From assembly GCA_963800285.1 (NCBI GenBank), contig CAWDAL010000015.1, positions 186,001 to 250,000 on the forward strand: a DNA stretch of 64,000 nucleotides. The letters are read 5' to 3'. Below, piece after piece: positions 15,141-23,749 of this stretch. Numbering within the stretch: the first letter of the stretch is position 1; every line of letters starts with the position of its first letter. The stretch comes from DASUPK01 sp963800285 (lineage in GTDB: Bacteria > Actinomycetota > Thermoleophilia > Solirubrobacterales > 70-9). The notes beneath the pieces were generated by a model. That model saw nothing but the letters and a program-made list of their open reading frames with translations. It searched no databases and was not told where the DNA came from. The translations under genes and the position numbers were made by a program.

Positions 15141-16241
15141 ATGTCGAGCAACGGATTTCACTGCGAGGTCGTCGGAAGCCTGCTGCGTCACGACGAGCTC
15201 AAGGACGCGATGGAGCGCGACGAGCGAGGGGAGATCGACAAGGCCGAGCTCGAGGCGCTCCAGGAGAAGGAGGGCTTGGAGAACATCGCCCTTCAGGAGG
15301 AGGCCGGCATCGAGGTGCTCACCGACGGCGAGGTTCGGCGCCGGTTCTGGTTCGACCCGCTGACCGACAGCCTCTCCGGCTACAACCCGGAGGTCCCCGC
15401 TCCGGTGATGTTCCACGGCTCAGGCGATAAGCCCGAGGGGCCGCCACCGAAGCTCCCCGCGGTCACGGAGAAGCTCGGCATCCGCCACAACCTCCCCCTC
15501 GAGGAATACAAGTTCGTCAGCGCCAACACCGATCGCCCGGCGAAGGCGACCTTGGCGGGGATGACCTACGCCAGCGTCCTCTGGGTCCCCGGCTACTCGG
15601 ACAAGGTCTATCCCGACCGCGAGGCCTACATGGACGAGGTCATCGAGCTGATGAAGCAGATCGTCGGCGAGTGCGTGGAGGCGGGCTGCGACTACTTCCA
15701 GCTCGACTCGCCGCGCTACACCCACCTGGTCAGCGAGGAGGGGCAGGAGAACCTGCGCAACCTCGGGCTCGACACCGAGACCTGGCTGGGGCAGATGATC
15801 GAGCGGGACAACCAGCTGATCCGGGCGTTCCCCGACGTCACCTGGGCCGTGCACCTCTGCCGAGGCAACCACCGCTCGATGTGGTCGGTGGAAGGCGGCT
15901 ACGAGGCGATCGCCGAGCAGCTCTTCACCACGCTGGAGTGCGACCGGATCTTCGCCGAGTACGACTCGCCGAGGGCGGGGACGTTCGAGCCGCTCCGCTT
16001 CGTCCCGGAGGGCAAGACCGTCGTGCTGGGCCTGATCACGACCAAGGAGCCCGAGCTCGAGGACGCCGATCAGCTCAAGGCGCGGATCCAGGAGGCCTCG
16101 GAGTACATCCCGCTCGAGCGCCTGGCGCTGAGCCCCCAATGCGGCTTCGCTTCGACGCTGCCGGGCAACCTCGTCACCTTCGACGACCAGCGAGCGAAGC
16201 TGGAGCTGCTCGGCAAGGTCGCGCACGAGGTCTGGAGCTGA
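15141..16241 (+). CDS. MetE-like (cobalamin-independent methionine synthase family) methyltransferase
   Basis: 366-residue single-barrel protein matching only the C-terminal, zinc-binding half of MetE. Zinc ligands can be placed at HLCRGN (His and Cys), the Glu of FAEYDSPRAG and the Cys of SPQCGFAS. Because the N-terminal folate-binding barrel is absent, it cannot be ordinary MetE, and true metE and metH occur elsewhere in the window. Relatives transfer methyl groups between corrinoids or folates and thiols, or act on epoxyalkanes with coenzyme M. Its start has GGAGAG 6 nt upstream. It overlaps the GcvT-like gene by 1 nt, pointing to a shared methyl-transfer job. Confidence 0.8.
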   Translation: MSSNGFHCEVVGSLLRHDELKDAMERDERGEIDKAELEALQEKEGLENIALQEEAGIEVLTDGEVRRRFWFDPLTDSLSGYNPEVPAPVMFHGSGDKPEGPPPKLPAVTEKLGIRHNLPLEEYKFVSANTDRPAKATLAGMTYASVLWVPGYSDKVYPDREAYMDEVIELMKQIVGECVEAGCDYFQLDSPRYTHLVSEEGQENLRNLGLDTETWLGQMIERDNQLIRAFPDVTWAVHLCRGNHRSMWSVEGGYEAIAEQLFTTLECDRIFAEYDSPRAGTFEPLRFVPEGKTVVLGLITTKEPELEDADQLKARIQEASEYIPLERLALSPQCGFASTLPGNLVTFDDQRAKLELLGKVAHEVWS

Positions 16242-16897
16242 TGGGCTCGCTGCTGAGCCCCCTCGATGCGGTGTTGAAGCGCTCGGGCGCCCACATGACC
16301 GAGCGCGAGGGCTGGGTGGTGGCGGCCGACTTCGGCTCGCTCGCCGCGGAGATCGCCGTCAGCCGCGCCACCGCCGGCCTCGCCGACGTCTCGAGCATCA
16401 GCAAGTTCGAGGTCCGCGACGCCGCCCCCACGATCGCCGAGATGTACCCCTCCGGGAGGGAGCTGCGCCCGGGACGCGCCATAGAGGCGGCGGATGCGTG
16501 GTGGTGCGTCGTCTCCATGGAGCTCCTGCTCGTCCTCGCTTCCCCGGGAAAGGCCGCTCGGGTGCGCGCCGAGCTCGAGGAGAGGGCCCATGCGGAAACG
16601 CGGATCGATGACGTGACCTCCGACCGGGCAGCCGTCTGCCTGACGGGCCCATATGCGCGCCAGGTCCTGACCGCGGCGGGGGCCGCCCCGTGTGCGCCCG
16701 GCAGCCTGCGGGTTGAGTCGGTGGGCGGGGTCCCGACCCTCGTTCTCCACCAATACGAAAAGCAGTGGTTGCTGGTGGCCTCCGCGTCGGAGGCGGGCAC
16801 GCTCTGGCAGGCCCTGACGGACGCCGGATCGCCGCTCGGACTGGCTTACGTAGGGGCGGACGCGCTGGAGCACCTGCACGCTGCGGCAGGTGCGTAG
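16241..16897 (+). CDS. GcvT/sarcosine-oxidase-gamma-like folate-binding fold protein
   Basis: 218-residue protein resembling the aminomethyltransferase (GcvT) and sarcosine oxidase gamma families, which use tetrahydrofolate to accept a one-carbon unit. Supporting stretches are ATAGLADVSSISKFEVRD, VCLTGPYARQVL and the C-terminal ALTDAGSPLGLAYVGADALE. It is much shorter than true GcvT (about 360), as is usual for sarcosine-oxidase-gamma or YgfZ-type members. Start ATG shares one base with the preceding stop (TGATG). With the MetE-like neighbour it suggests tetrahydrofolate-linked demethylation. Confidence 0.62.
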   Translation: MGSLLSPLDAVLKRSGAHMTEREGWVVAADFGSLAAEIAVSRATAGLADVSSISKFEVRDAAPTIAEMYPSGRELRPGRAIEAADAWWCVVSMELLLVLASPGKAARVRAELEERAHAETRIDDVTSDRAAVCLTGPYARQVLTAAGAAPCAPGSLRVESVGGVPTLVLHQYEKQWLLVASASEAGTLWQALTDAGSPLGLAYVGADALEHLHAAAGA

Positions 16898-18065
16898 ACC
16901 GATCGCGACCGGCACGGCCCTGATCGTCGCCGGCGTGCTGCCCGGCTTCCTCACCGCGAGCCTCGCCCCCAGGATCCGCCACGACTTCTCGTTCGGGGAC
17001 TCAATTCTCGGGCTGGCCGTAGCGATCTTCTATCTCACCTGCACCCTGAGCTCGACCCCGTCCGGCCACCTCGTCGAGCGAATCGGGGCGCGCCGCGGGA
17101 TGCTCCTCGGGGCGGGACTCACGTCGGTTTCATGCCTCGCGATCGCTGCGTTCGCGCATTCCGCGGCAGTCCTGATCGCGATCCTGCTCGTCGCGGGGCT
17201 CGGCAACGCAATCGGCGGCCCGGCCGTCAGCGCGCTGCTGCGGCGAACCGTCAACACGGGCCGGCACGGCCTCGCCTTCGGCGCGCAGCAGTCCGGAGCC
17301 TCCATCGGGGCGCTGCTCGCCGGTGTCGCCCTGCCCGCGGTCGCGATCCCCTTCGGATGGAGGTGGGGATACGTCGTCGCCGGGGTCCTGGCGCTCGTCG
17401 CCGTCGCGCTCTCGCCGGCGCCCGAGCCCGGCGAGCCGCCGAGGCTCCACCAGCAGCCCGCCTCCGCGCCCCATCACCTCACCTCCATCCGCGCCCTGGC
17501 GGTGGCGGCCGCCCTGGCGAGCGCGGCGGGAGTCGGCTTCATCGCGTTCCTGGTCACCTACTCGATCGACAGGGGCATCGGCGAAGGCGCCGCGGGCCTC
17601 CTGCTCGGCGCCGTCAGCCTCAGCGCGACGATCAGCCGCGTGGGGCTGGGGCTGATCGCGGACCGCTCCGCCGCCGACCCTCTCCGTCTCACCGCGCTGA
17701 TCCTCGCCGGCAGCGTGGCGGGCTACCTGCTGCTGATCGTCGGCGAGCCGGTCGTGATCGTCCTGGCCGCGCTGCTCGTTGGCAGCATCGGCTGGTCCTG
17801 GCCCGGGACCCTGACGCTGGCGGTCGTCTTCCGGCGCCCGGAGGCTCCGGCCTGGGCGGTCGGCGTGATGATGTCGGGTCTCTTCGCGGGGGCGGCGGGA
17901 GGTCCCCTGCTGGTCGGGCTGCTCGCCGAGCACGAGCACTTCGCCGCCGCCTGGTCGCTCTGCGCGGGACTCGCCCTGGCGGCGGCGACGACGATCGTCC
18001 TGACGCGGCGCTTCGAGCGCTCCGCCGCCGCGCCGGCCGAGGTCGGAGCTGGGGGGGCGAGTTGA
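16890..18065 (+). CDS. MFS transporter
   Basis: Twelve-helix major facilitator protein, 391 residues. The inter-helix loop motif appears as GHLVERIGARRGM after helix 2 and its counterpart as GLIADRSAADPLR after helix 8. Helix 5 contains GAQQSGASIGALLAG. The GTG start at 16890 lies 8 nt inside the preceding gene, so it belongs to the same transcript as the MetE-like and GcvT-like genes. Uptake of an aromatic or other organic acid, or export of a product, are both possible. Confidence 0.85.
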   Translation: MRRPIATGTALIVAGVLPGFLTASLAPRIRHDFSFGDSILGLAVAIFYLTCTLSSTPSGHLVERIGARRGMLLGAGLTSVSCLAIAAFAHSAAVLIAILLVAGLGNAIGGPAVSALLRRTVNTGRHGLAFGAQQSGASIGALLAGVALPAVAIPFGWRWGYVVAGVLALVAVALSPAPEPGEPPRLHQQPASAPHHLTSIRALAVAAALASAAGVGFIAFLVTYSIDRGIGEGAAGLLLGAVSLSATISRVGLGLIADRSAADPLRLTALILAGSVAGYLLLIVGEPVVIVLAALLVGSIGWSWPGTLTLAVVFRRPEAPAWAVGVMMSGLFAGAAGGPLLVGLLAEHEHFAAAWSLCAGLALAAATTIVLTRRFERSAAAPAEVGAGGAS

Positions 18066-18113
18066 CAGGGGATCTAGGGTTCGGCCACGCCAGCGACGCG
18101 ATGAGGAGAGCGC

Positions 18114-19310
18114 ATGGAAGGTGAGAGCAGCCTGCGGACCCAGGTGGGAATCGTGGGAGCGGGCCCGGCCGGCCTGGTTCTGTCTCATCTGTTGGCGCGG
18201 GAGGGGATCGAGTCCGTCGTCCTCGAGGACCGCAGCCGCGAGTACGTCGAGAAGCGCATCCGCGCCGGGGTCCTGGAGCAGGGCACGGTCGACCTGCTCA
18301 CCGAGCTCGGGCTGGCCGACCGTCTCCACCGCGAGGGGCTCGTGCACCACGGGATCGAGCTGCGCTTCGACGGCCAGGGCCATCGGATCGCCTTCGAGGA
18401 GCTCGCCGAGGGACGCGCGATCACCGTCTACGGCCAGCAGGAGGTGGTCAAGGACCTGATCGCGGCGCGGCTCGACGCGGGCGCTCCGCTGCTCTTCGAG
18501 GTCGACGATGTCAGCCTGCACGAGATCGCCACCGACGAGCCGAGCATCCGCTTCACGCACGACGGCGAGCAGAAGGAGCTGCGCTGCGACGCGGTCGCCG
18601 GCTGTGACGGATTTCACGGCATCAGCCGCCCGTCGGTCCCGGACGGCGTGTTGAGCTTCAACGAGATCGTCTATCCCTTCGCCTGGCTCGGGATCCTGGC
18701 CGAGGTCGCGCCCTCGACGGAGGAGCTGATCTACGCGCCGCACGAGCGGGGCTTCGCGCTGCACAGCCTGCGCTCCCCCGAGCTCAGCCGGCTCTACGTG
18801 CAGTGCGATCCCGAGGACTCGCTCGATCAGTGGCCCGACGAGCGGATCTGGGAGGAGCTCCACATTCGGCTCGCCCGGGACGACGGCTGGACCCTGAAGG
18901 AGGGGCCGCTGGTCGAGAAGGCGATCGCTCCGCTGCGCAGCTTCGTCGCTCAGCCCATGCAGTACGGGCGCCTCTATCTCGCCGGCGACGCCGTACACAT
19001 CGTCCCGGCCACCGGCGCGAAGGGCCTGAACCTGGCGGTGGCCGACGTGCAGGTGCTCGGTGAGGCCCTGGCCGCCTATCTGAAGGGCGGCGACGATTCG
19101 AAGCTCGAGGCCTACTCGGATGCCTGCCTACGCCGGGTCTGGCGGGTCCAGCACTTCAGCTGGTGGATGACCTGGATGCTCCACCGCTTTCCCGACGACG
19201 ACGGCTTCATGCGGGGTCTGAGGCGGGCGCAGCTCGAATACGTCTGCAACTCGCGGGCGGCGGCGGCGACGCTGGCCGAGAACTACGTGGGCCTGGGCCG
19301 GGTCTGGTGA
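18114..19310 (+). CDS. pobA: 4-hydroxybenzoate 3-monooxygenase
   Basis: Flavoprotein hydroxylase converting 4-hydroxybenzoate to protocatechuate with NAD(P)H and O2. 398 residues, close to the 394 of characterised PobA. The FAD-binding GIVGAGPAGL is near residue 12, the GD motif is YLAGDAVHIVPATGAKGLNL, and the second flavin/NADPH motif is in CDAVAGCDGFHG. PobA-specific features include VEKRIRAGVLEQGTVDLL, and the substrate-binding region VYPFAWLGILAE. The ATG has GAGGAGAG 4-5 nt upstream. Its product feeds pcaHG about 7 kb downstream. The SDR gene overlaps its stop by 1 nt. Confidence 0.93.
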   Translation: MEGESSLRTQVGIVGAGPAGLVLSHLLAREGIESVVLEDRSREYVEKRIRAGVLEQGTVDLLTELGLADRLHREGLVHHGIELRFDGQGHRIAFEELAEGRAITVYGQQEVVKDLIAARLDAGAPLLFEVDDVSLHEIATDEPSIRFTHDGEQKELRCDAVAGCDGFHGISRPSVPDGVLSFNEIVYPFAWLGILAEVAPSTEELIYAPHERGFALHSLRSPELSRLYVQCDPEDSLDQWPDERIWEELHIRLARDDGWTLKEGPLVEKAIAPLRSFVAQPMQYGRLYLAGDAVHIVPATGAKGLNLAVADVQVLGEALAAYLKGGDDSKLEAYSDACLRRVWRVQHFSWWMTWMLHRFPDDDGFMRGLRRAQLEYVCNSRAAAATLAENYVGLGRVW

Positions 19311-20131
19311 TGACGGCGATCGAGGACCTGTTCGACGTCCGCGATGCGAGGGTGGTGGTGACCGGGGCCGCCAGCGGGCTCGGCCTGGCCATGGCCGAGG
19401 TGATGGCGGATGCGGGTGCCAGGGTCACCCTCTCCGATCTCGATCCGAAGAGGCTCGAGGCCGAGACGGCCCGGCTTGCCGAGGCCGGCGGGCAGGTGCG
19501 GTCCTTCCAGGTGGACGTCTCCGACCGGGAGCAGGTGCAGGCGCTGATCGACGACGTGGTGGCCGAGCAGGGGGGCATCGACGTCCTCTACGCCAACGCC
19601 GGGATCTCGCTCGAACCTGGGATCACCGACCCGAAGGGCGGGATCGGGGCGATCGAGCCGGGGACCTGGGAGCGGGTGGTGGGCGTCAACCTCAACGGGG
19701 TCGTCTTCACGATGGGCGCGGCCGCCGAGGTGATGAAGGGCCAGGGCGCCGGGAAGATCGTCGTCACGGCCTCGAACGCCGGCCTCAAGGTGGAGCCGCT
19801 GGTCGGCTACTCCTACGCGGCCACCAAGGCGGCCGTGATCCAGGTGGTCCGCCAGGCGGCCATCGAGCTGGCTCCACATGGCGTCAACGTCAACGCGATC
19901 GCGCCCGGCCCGTTCCGCACGCGCATCGGCAGCGGCGAGCTTCCGGACGAGCGGATCGAGGGGATCTGGTCCGAGCTGATCCCGATCGGCCGGATGGCCG
20001 AGACCGACGAGCTCAAGGGGCTCGTGCTGATGCTGGGTTCGCCGGCGGCCAGCTTCATCACCGGCGCCGTGGTCCTGATCGACGGCGGCGCGATGCCGTC
20101 GTCGTTCCGCGACGAGATCAGCCTGGGGTAG
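19310..20131 (+). CDS. Short-chain dehydrogenase/reductase (SDR)
   Basis: Classical SDR of 273 residues. The cofactor-binding TGAASGLG is near residue 19, the acidic residue of LSDLDPKR favours NAD(H), NAG is in YANAGIS, and the catalytic Ser/Tyr/Lys are in VVTASNAG and YSYAATKAA. The C-terminal end carries the usual GAVVLIDGG. The ATG at 19310 shares a base with the pobA stop. The frame upstream is a shadow of pobA. The substrate is unknown, perhaps an aromatic alcohol or dihydrodiol intermediate of the same pathway. Confidence 0.87.
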   Translation: MTAIEDLFDVRDARVVVTGAASGLGLAMAEVMADAGARVTLSDLDPKRLEAETARLAEAGGQVRSFQVDVSDREQVQALIDDVVAEQGGIDVLYANAGISLEPGITDPKGGIGAIEPGTWERVVGVNLNGVVFTMGAAAEVMKGQGAGKIVVTASNAGLKVEPLVGYSYAATKAAVIQVVRQAAIELAPHGVNVNAIAPGPFRTRIGSGELPDERIEGIWSELIPIGRMAETDELKGLVLMLGSPAASFITGAVVLIDGGAMPSSFRDEISLG

Positions 20132-20152
20132 GCCCCAACCGCGGCGACGGCT

Positions 20153-20482
20153 TTATCCCAGGACCCAGAACTCCTTGAACGGCCTGGTCAGGTGCCACGT
20201 CGTGCTGGCGCCCTTCGGAAGCGAGAAGAGGTCGCCCTCCTTGACCTCAATCGTCGGGCCACCCTCGATCTCGATCACGGCGGCGCCCTCGAGAACCAGC
20301 GCGGTCTCACGCTCTTCGAGGGTCCACTTCACGACCTCATCGGCATCCTCTGTGAATCGCGAAAGTCCGGCCCAGACCCCTTCGTGGTGCAGTTCGTGCA
20401 TCTCACCGCCCACGTCAGGATCGGGCTCCCACCCCTCATTCGTCGAGAGGCTGGAAACGAAGACGCCCGGCGCGATCTCCAC
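20153..20482 (-). CDS. Small cupin-domain protein
   Basis: Single cupin of 109 residues. The second cupin motif is visible (GDLFSLPKGASTTWHL), and the first is degenerate (WTLEERETALVLEG), so a strong metal site is doubtful. Such one-domain cupins of the RmlC/DUF861-like type often sit with aromatic or ureide catabolism genes with no assigned activity. It is convergent with the SDR gene (21 nt between stops) and divergent from the alcohol dehydrogenase gene. Confidence 0.75.
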   Translation of the reverse strand: MEIAPGVFVSSLSTNEGWEPDPDVGGEMHELHHEGVWAGLSRFTEDADEVVKWTLEERETALVLEGAAVIEIEGGPTIEVKEGDLFSLPKGASTTWHLTRPFKEFWVLG

Positions 20483-20520
20483 CTGGCCGACCCTAGCCGA
20501 TAAATCGATCGCCGCGAGGT

Positions 20521-20549
20521 TTGAGCCAATTGACCAAATCCTCTAGGTT
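20521..20549 (+). promoter_or_regulatory. Promoter for the alcohol dehydrogenase gene, likely leaderless transcript
   Basis: TTGAGC at 20521-20526 and TAGGTT at 20544-20549 are separated by 17 nt. The -10 box ends 7 nt before the GTG at 20556, so transcription would begin at or next to the start codon. No ribosome site is present upstream of the GTG, which agrees with a leaderless message. Confidence 0.55.
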
Positions 20550-20555
20550 GTTGCC

Positions 20556-21587
20556 GTGCTTGCTGCGGTCACCCGGGGAGTTGGGGATATGGAGGTCCTC
20601 GAGGTGCCCGAGCCGCCGGCGCCCGGCCCGGGCGAGGTGCTCGTCCACCCGGATGCCGTCGGCATCTGCGGCTCCGACTTCCACTTCTTCGCCGGCGAGC
20701 TCCAGATCTTCGAGGGTTCGCCCTACCCCCGCATCCAGGGCCACGAGTTCACCGGGACGATCGACCAGCTCGGACCCGAGACCAGCGGACGGCTCAGCGT
20801 CGGCGACCGCGTCTCCATCCTCCCGATCAGCAACTGCGGCGAGTGCTACCCATGCCGCGTCGGCCGGGGCAACGTCTGCGACGAATTCAGCCTGATCGGG
20901 ATACACACCGACGGCGGCCTGCAGGAGAAGCTTCGCGTCCCCGAGTCGCAGGTCTTCGCGATCGCCACCGATCAGCCCGCCATCGCGGCGCTGGCGGAGC
21001 CATTCTCGATCGGCGTTCGCACCGTCAACCGGGCCGGGGTCGCCGATGGGGAGCGCGTGGTCGTCCTCGGTGCCGGCCCGATCGGCCAGGCATCGCACCT
21101 GCTTGCCCGCGACCGCGGGGCCACGACGCTGCTGGTCGACCGGCTCCAGAGTCGTCTCGACCTGGGGGCTGCGACCGGCGCCGAGGGCCTGCTCTGGGAG
21201 ACCCCCGATCAGGTCGTCGAAGCCTGTCGTGAGTGGTCCGGCGGCGAGGGCCCGCCTCTGGTGATCGACGCGACCGGGATGCCCGATCCGATCCGTGCGG
21301 CGGTCGACATGGTCGCCTCGGCGGGGAGGGTGACGGTGGTCGGAATGTCGGGGGAGGAGGTGCCCCTGCGCATCGGGACGTTCACCGAGAAGGAGGTCGA
21401 TCTGCTCGGCGTGAGCTGCTGTGGCCCGGAGGAGTTCGCCGACGCCGTCCGCTTCGTCGAGGCCAACGAGGCCCTGCTGGAGCCTCTGATCAGCAGGCGC
21501 TTCCCTCTCGAGCGGGCCCCGGAGGCGCTCGCCTACGCAATGGAGCACCCGGCCGAGGTGATGAAGGTCGTCATCACCAGCGGATGA
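20556..21587 (+). CDS. Zinc-dependent alcohol dehydrogenase (MDR family)
   Basis: 343-residue medium-chain dehydrogenase of the threonine/sorbitol dehydrogenase type. Catalytic zinc ligands are in GICGSDFH and GHEFTG. The structural zinc site is CGECYPCRVGRGNVC with four Cys. The nucleotide-binding Gly motif is VLGAGPIGQ. The GTG start is set by the promoter just upstream and by alignment with the family N-terminus. It opens the plus-strand catabolic block, and 96 nt separate it from the ligase gene. Substrate could be a benzyl alcohol or polyol. Confidence 0.87.
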   Translation: MLAAVTRGVGDMEVLEVPEPPAPGPGEVLVHPDAVGICGSDFHFFAGELQIFEGSPYPRIQGHEFTGTIDQLGPETSGRLSVGDRVSILPISNCGECYPCRVGRGNVCDEFSLIGIHTDGGLQEKLRVPESQVFAIATDQPAIAALAEPFSIGVRTVNRAGVADGERVVVLGAGPIGQASHLLARDRGATTLLVDRLQSRLDLGAATGAEGLLWETPDQVVEACREWSGGEGPPLVIDATGMPDPIRAAVDMVASAGRVTVVGMSGEEVPLRIGTFTEKEVDLLGVSCCGPEEFADAVRFVEANEALLEPLISRRFPLERAPEALAYAMEHPAEVMKVVITSG

Positions 21588-21612
21588 CGTGTACCTGACA
21601 AATATTCTGACT

Positions 21613-21621
21613 TATCGGATA
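21613..21621 (+). promoter_or_regulatory. Palindrome TATCGGATA ahead of the pca-type block
   Basis: TATC-G-GATA is a perfect 4+1+4 palindrome in the 96-nt gap before the ligase gene. It is a candidate operator for the GntR regulator encoded at 22955 or for another aromatic-acid regulator. The surrounding bases are AT-rich for this genome, as expected of a promoter region. Confidence 0.35.
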
Positions 21622-21683
21622 GTGTGCTTTGGGAGGCGCGAAATGAGGACCGACCTTAAGTGGGCGACCAGGAGGAGGCCTTG

Positions 21684-22958
21684 ATGGCGGACGGCCAGCA
21701 GGTCGGCGTTCGCCCCGAAGCGAGCAACCAGGAGGAGCGCCTCGCGGAGCTGCTCGAGCTCGTGCTCGACCGCAACCCCTTTCAGCGCGGCCGCGTCGAG
21801 GCCCTGGACCTCGGCGAGCGCCCCAGCCTCGCCGATTTGCGGCCGCTGACGAAGCGCGACCTGGTCGCGGACCAGGAGCGGCATCCGCCATACGGCACCA
21901 ATCTGACCTATCCGCTGGACCGGTACACGCAGCTCTTCCAGACCAGCGGGACCACCGCACACCCGCTCCGGGTCCTGGAGACGGCCGAGGACTGGGCATG
22001 GTGGCGCGAGCGCTTCGCGCACACCATGCGGGCCGCGGGCCTGAGCAGCGACGATCGCGTCGCCCTCGCCTTCTCGTTCGGGCCCCACGTCCAGTTCTGG
22101 GCGGCCAAGGAGGGCCTCCAGGAGGTCGGCGCCATGGGGATCTCCCTGGGCGGGATGGGCTCCGTGCAGCGGCTGCAGACCATCGCCGAGGTGCAGGCGA
22201 CGACGCTCTGGTGCACCCCCACCTATGCGCTTCACCTCCTCGAGGTGGCCGTGGAGCAGCGGCTGGAGTCCGCCTTCGAGTCGCTGGAGCGGGTGCTCTG
22301 CACCGGCGAACCGGGCGGCTCGCTGCCGGGCGTTCGCTCCCGGATCGAGGACGGGTTCGGTGTCGTCTGCATCGATCACGCCGGCCTCACGGAGGCCGGC
22401 CCCTTCGGCGACCCGTGCCCCGAGGGCCATGGGCTGCACGTCGACGAGAACGAGTTCGTCTGCGAGATCCTCGACGAGGACATGAGCCCGACGGCGCAGG
22501 GCGAGCGTGGAGAGCTCGTGATCACACCGCTGCGGCTCACCGGCTTTCCGGCGCTGCGCTACCGCACGGGCGACTCCGTGATCGCCACCGACGAGCAGTG
22601 CCCGGCCGGGCACGACGGCCGCTGGCTCCCGGGCGGCATCGTCGGGCGGACGGACGACATGGTGGTGGTCCGCGGGATGAACGTCTATCCCTCGGCCATC
22701 GAGGAGGCCGTCCGCCAGGTCTCGAGCTCCGGCGAGTTCCGGATCACCTTCTACACCGAGCGCAGCGGCATGGACGAGGTCAAGCTCGAGGTCGAGCTGA
22801 CCGAGGGCACCGACGCACGCCGCCTCCAGGACAGGATGCGCCAGCAGCTCGGGCTCCGGGTGCGGGTCGTCCCGATCGCGCCCGGGATTCTGCCGCGCCA
22901 GACCGGAAAATCTCGCCGAGTGGTTGACGAGCGCACGCCGAGGTGGGTCGCATCGTGA
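21684..22958 (+). CDS. PaaK-like adenylate-forming CoA ligase
   Basis: 424-residue member of the phenylacetate-CoA ligase branch of the acyl-adenylate enzymes. The Thr/Ser-rich phosphate loop is QTSGTTAHP, the adenylate-binding region is near IDHAGLTEAG, the hinge region is LRYRTGD and the C-terminal domain motif is GRTDDMVVVRGMNVYP. An AGGAGG box lies 7 nt before the ATG at 21684, which I prefer to a GTG at 21660. It would activate an aromatic or other carboxylic acid to its CoA thioester with ATP. It is the first gene of a coupled chain that includes the pca genes, although the ortho route needs no ligase. Confidence 0.82.
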   Translation: MADGQQVGVRPEASNQEERLAELLELVLDRNPFQRGRVEALDLGERPSLADLRPLTKRDLVADQERHPPYGTNLTYPLDRYTQLFQTSGTTAHPLRVLETAEDWAWWRERFAHTMRAAGLSSDDRVALAFSFGPHVQFWAAKEGLQEVGAMGISLGGMGSVQRLQTIAEVQATTLWCTPTYALHLLEVAVEQRLESAFESLERVLCTGEPGGSLPGVRSRIEDGFGVVCIDHAGLTEAGPFGDPCPEGHGLHVDENEFVCEILDEDMSPTAQGERGELVITPLRLTGFPALRYRTGDSVIATDEQCPAGHDGRWLPGGIVGRTDDMVVVRGMNVYPSAIEEAVRQVSSSGEFRITFYTERSGMDEVKLEVELTEGTDARRLQDRMRQQLGLRVRVVPIAPGILPRQTGKSRRVVDERTPRWVAS

Positions 22959-23749
22959 GCGCGCAGCGGACGGGCTCGCGCTCTCGCGCCAGGCCGCAGA
23001 CCCGCCAGATCCGCGGCGCCTCGGAGCAGGTGGCGGTGCAGATCCAGCATTACGTCCAGGAGGAGGGCCTCGGTCCGGGCGATTTCCTCGGCCGCGAGGA
23101 GGACCTGGCGTCCGAGTTCGGCGTCAGCCGGCCGACCCTCCGGGAGGCGCTCAAGCTGCTCTCCAGCGGCAACCTGATCCGGGCCACCAAGGGCCCCGGT
23201 GGCGGCATCTTCGTCGCCCACACCGCCGAGCAGGGAATGGGCCGCAGCCTCAGCGACGCGATCGCGATGATGCTGGAGACGGAGGCGGTCAGCCTGCACG
23301 AGCTGCTCGACGCCAGGGTCCTGCTCGAGGTCCCGCTTGCCGGCCTGGCCGCCTACCAGCCGGACGAGGAGACGCTCACTCGGCTGCGATCGGCGGTCGA
23401 CGCGGCGGTCGCGGCGCCGGACAATCCCGAGATCTTCGCCCAGGCTGACGGCGAGATCCACCGGACCATCGCCGCCGCCGCCGGCAACCGGATGATCCAG
23501 GCGCTCACCAACTGGATCTTCGAGGTGCTGCAGCCGTCTCTGGTCGAGGTTCTGCGCCCCGCCGTCGTGCAATCGGCGCTGATCGAGCAGCACGAGGCGC
23601 TGGTGGCGGCGGTCGAGAAGGGGGACCCGGCGCGCGCGGAGCGAGCGATGAAGGACCACCTGCTCTACCTGCGCGACGTGCTCAGCATGGTGCAGGAGGA
23701 GCCGGAGACCCCTGCGGCGGAGGCCGCCGCCGGAGGCAGCGGTGGCTGA
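22955..23749 (+). CDS. GntR family (FadR-type) transcriptional regulator
   Basis: 264-residue regulator. The winged HTH is at about residues 25-90 (VQEEGLGPGDFLGREEDLASEF, GVSRPTLREALKLLSS, then the wing GPGGGIFV). The FCD domain has ligand/metal positions around LLDARVLLEVPLA, EIHRTIAAAAGN and EQHEALVAAVEKGD. The GTG at 22955 overlaps the ligase stop by 4 nt; a GTG at 22943 is also possible. Being inside the catabolic transcript, it is probably an autoregulated repressor responding to a pathway intermediate. Confidence 0.87.
   Translation: MSAQRTGSRSRARPQTRQIRGASEQVAVQIQHYVQEEGLGPGDFLGREEDLASEFGVSRPTLREALKLLSSGNLIRATKGPGGGIFVAHTAEQGMGRSLSDAIAMMLETEAVSLHELLDARVLLEVPLAGLAAYQPDEETLTRLRSAVDAAVAAPDNPEIFAQADGEIHRTIAAAAGNRMIQALTNWIFEVLQPSLVEVLRPAVVQSALIEQHEALVAAVEKGDPARAERAMKDHLLYLRDVLSMVQEEPETPAAEAAAGGSGG

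Noticed and set aside
18062..18080. TTGACA and TAGGGT before pobA as a promoter
   Set aside because: The spacing is only 7 nt, so the two boxes cannot work together as -35 and -10.
17130..18998. 622-codon minus-strand open frame across the MFS transporter and pobA
   Set aside because: Spans two well-supported plus-strand genes; its product is rich in Arg, Gly, Asp and has no domain.
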